Of a stretch of DNA of 64,000 nucleotides, positions 61,868-64,000 are shown piece by piece; the stretch's first letter is position 1, and each line of letters opens with the position of its first letter. This DNA is from Rhizobium sp. Q54. Its GTDB lineage: Bacteria > Pseudomonadota > Alphaproteobacteria > Rhizobiales > Xanthobacteraceae. The notes under the pieces are model-generated. The model was not told the DNA's origin. It searched no databases and saw only the letters and a list, made by a program, of their open reading frames with translations. A program made the translations under genes and the position numbers. Location: the NCBI GenBank assembly GCA_945870035.1, contig CAMBQQ010000001.1:23809-87808 (forward strand), in the 5' to 3' direction.

Positions 61868-61991
61868 GAACCTCCGGTACGAGCCGCCTCAACCATGTCG
61901 GTTAATGTTACCGCGCAAACGCGCTACTGCGCCACCACGCGTTGCGATATTTCTGGTGCCCAGAGCTGAACTGTCACCATTGGGGCATTCG

Positions 61992-62828
61992 ATGTCAAAA
62001 GTTAACGCCAGTCTCGCCGCCGCCTTCGCCGGCGCCGTGCTGATCGCGGCCACGCCGGCGCTCGCCGCGCAGTGCAATCACAAAAGCGGCTTCACCGGCT
62101 TCCTCGCGGACTACAAGAAAGAAGCCGCCGCGCAGGGCATTTCCGCGCGCGGTCTCGCCGCGCTCGACGGCGTCACGCTCGACGAGGCGGTCATCGCCGC
62201 CGACCGCCGGCAGAAGGTTTTCAGCCAGACCTTCGAACAGTTTTCCGGCCGCATGATTTCGAAGAGCCGGCTCGCCATCGGCGAGCGGATGATGCTCACC
62301 CACGCCTCGATGCTGCAACGGATCGAAAAGCAGTATGGCGTGCCGGGCGCCGTCCTGGTGGCCATCTGGGGCCTGGAAACCGATTACGGCACCGTGCACG
62401 GCAAGCGCTCCATCGTGCGCTCGGTCGCCACTTTGGCCTATGACTGCCGCCGCTCCGAGAAATTCCACACCGAGTTGTATTCGGCGCTGCACATCATCGA
62501 CCGCGGCGACATGCCGGCCGCACAGATGGTCGGCGAATGGGCCGGCGAAATCGGCCAAACGCAGTTCCTGCCCAGCTCCTACGACAAGTATGCCGTCGAC
62601 TTCGACGGCAATGGCCGCCGCGACCTGGTCGGCAGCGTGCCGGATGTGCTCGCCTCGACCGCGAATTATCTCAAGGGCCATGGCTGGCAACGCGGCCAGG
62701 CTTGGGGTCCGGGCCAGCCGAACTTCGAGGCCATCAAGGCCTGGAACAAGGCCGAGGTTTACGCCAAAACCATCGCGCTGTTCGCCGAGAGGCTCAACGG
62801 CGGCAAAAGCAAACAAGCGAAAAACTGA
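61992..62828 (+). CDS. Lytic murein transglycosylase (MltB-like)
   Basis: VPGAVLVAIWGLETDYGTVHGKRSIVRSVATLAYDCRRSEKF, GEIGQTQFLPSSYDKYAVDFDGNGRRDL. Confidence 0.93.
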   Translation: MSKVNASLAAAFAGAVLIAATPALAAQCNHKSGFTGFLADYKKEAAAQGISARGLAALDGVTLDEAVIAADRRQKVFSQTFEQFSGRMISKSRLAIGERMMLTHASMLQRIEKQYGVPGAVLVAIWGLETDYGTVHGKRSIVRSVATLAYDCRRSEKFHTELYSALHIIDRGDMPAAQMVGEWAGEIGQTQFLPSSYDKYAVDFDGNGRRDLVGSVPDVLASTANYLKGHGWQRGQAWGPGQPNFEAIKAWNKAEVYAKTIALFAERLNGGKSKQAKN

Positions 62829-62847
62829 TCGCCGACGCATAGCGACG

Positions 62848-62880
62848 AAAAAACGCCGGGTTTACACCCGGCGTTTTTTT
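62848..62880 (+). terminator. Rho-independent terminator
   Basis: AAAAACGCCGGGTTTACACCCGGCGTTTTTTTT. Confidence 0.85.
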
Positions 62881-63714
62881 TCACCACCAGCCGCGGCGGC
62901 GGGCCATCTTTTCGTCGTCATCGCCTTCCAGCGCCGGACCGGCGATTTCGTTAGCGGCGCGATGGCCAAACCATCGCCATCGTCTGCGCGACCGCGCCAC
63001 GAAACGTTCGATGGCGCGCTCAGTGCCTTCGTCGGTCAAGCGCGTGCGCGGCCAGCGATAGATCAGCCCGTGCATCAGCCAGATGATGAGAAACGTGAAC
63101 ACGCCGGCGAAGATGACGTCGCTGAGGAAATGTCCGCCGGCCATCACCCGCATTGCCGCCATTGCGGTGCCGAGCGCCAGCGCCGCGCCGACGGCAACCA
63201 CACGCACGGGCGGTGGCGTCAGGACTGCCGGCGCGATGGTCCAGAACGCACCCGAGACGTCACCGGACACGAACGAACAATTGTTCGGGCAATCGCCGCG
63301 CGTGCTCCACCACGGTACGAAAGTCTCGGCTCCGTCGAACTGCTTGACGTCGATTGGCCGCGACCGGCCCCAATGATCCTTGAGCACGACATTGACGAGC
63401 AGGCCGGGCCCGAGCGCCATCGTCACAACCAAAAACAGAATGGCGCGGCCCGACAGCAGCATCTTGCGGCGCGGCAGGATCAGCTTCCAGGCCAGGGCCG
63501 CGAGCACAATGACGATGATCACCGTGCTGACCCACAGGCCGGCATCGCGCGCCATCATCAGCGGCGGGTAGATCCGCCAGGCAAACGCGTTGGTGCCTTC
63601 GACGTAATCGTGGAAATGCCGCGCCACGCGCAAATCGAGTTCCGGATAGAGCCCGAACAGCAGGCCGGTGACGGCGGCGATGCCGAGCGCGATCAGAAGG
63701 CCGGTGCGGTTCAT
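62881..63714 (-). CDS. Phosphatase PAP2 family membrane protein
   Basis: VVLKDHWGRSRP, CSFVSGDVSGAFW, RVMAGGHFLSDVIFAGVFTF. Confidence 0.92.
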   Translation of the reverse strand: MNRTGLLIALGIAAVTGLLFGLYPELDLRVARHFHDYVEGTNAFAWRIYPPLMMARDAGLWVSTVIIVIVLAALAWKLILPRRKMLLSGRAILFLVVTMALGPGLLVNVVLKDHWGRSRPIDVKQFDGAETFVPWWSTRGDCPNNCSFVSGDVSGAFWTIAPAVLTPPPVRVVAVGAALALGTAMAAMRVMAGGHFLSDVIFAGVFTFLIIWLMHGLIYRWPRTRLTDEGTERAIERFVARSRRRWRWFGHRAANEIAGPALEGDDDEKMARRRGWW

Positions 63715-63808
63715 ACTGGTCCCTAAAGAATGCGCGGGGTCTAGCCGACAGCGGCGCAATTGAAAAGCCAGCAACGGCAGGCGCGGCGATTTGACTTCTT
63801 ATTTTGAC

Positions 63809-63852
63809 GCGTTTTCTTCACGCGAACCGGTGCCCACTTCGCTTGAAAACGC
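63809..63852. repeat. Palindromic dispersed repeat related to family D
   Basis: GCGTTTTC...GCGAACCGGTGCCCACTTCGC...GAAAACGC. Confidence 0.75.
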
Positions 63853-63853
63853 T

Positions 63854-64000
63854 CTAGGGTCAGGACTCATTGATCACAGCCAGAAGATGACGACTGCAGC
63901 AATGCAGATTGCTGACATGAAGGTGTGGGCGCATCGGTCGTAACGGGTATGGATACGTCGCCAGTCTTTGAGCCTGCCGAACATATTCTCGATCCTGTGA
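63854..64000 (-). mobile_element. IS5-like insertion sequence, partial (continues past window end)
   Basis: Terminal CTAGGGTCAGGACTCATTGA; minus-strand C-terminus HRIENMFGRLKDWRRIHTRYDRCAHTFMSAICIAAVVIFWL* (63874-64000). Confidence 0.85.

Overview
This is a GC-rich chromosomal segment from an alphaproteobacterium, most likely order Rhizobiales (inferred from gene content and repeat style; no database search was possible). Most of it is core genome: acnA, ccmABCD-ccmG, ftsY, mtaB, dapF, ffh-rpsP-rimM-trmD-rplS, leuC, leuD, leuB, asd, sdhCDAB and argG. No rRNA, tRNA or CRISPR array was recognised. Less ordinary content: (i) a compact cheW / exported alpha-carbonic anhydrase / MCP cluster; (ii) an ECF sigma / anti-sigma / sulfite oxidase / cytochrome c / second sulfite oxidase cluster with an ECF-like promoter; (iii) a HEPN-MNT pair whose MNT protein carries an N-terminal winged helix, beside operator-like palindromes; (iv) an omptin-like outer-membrane protease with the catalytic motifs retained; (v) an orphan plus-strand terminator behind a long hairpin, suggesting an unannotated ncRNA near 7.7-7.86 kb; (vi) a perfect 15-bp hairpin burying the Shine-Dalgarno of a PNPOx-like gene at 56.7 kb; (vii) a possible leaderless upstream ORF ahead of leuC; (viii) several families of dispersed palindromic intergenic repeats; and (ix) an IS5-like element entering at the right edge, directly next to one such palindrome. 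Start codons were trimmed from the ORF track where signal peptides, RBS or family knowledge suggested a shorter start.
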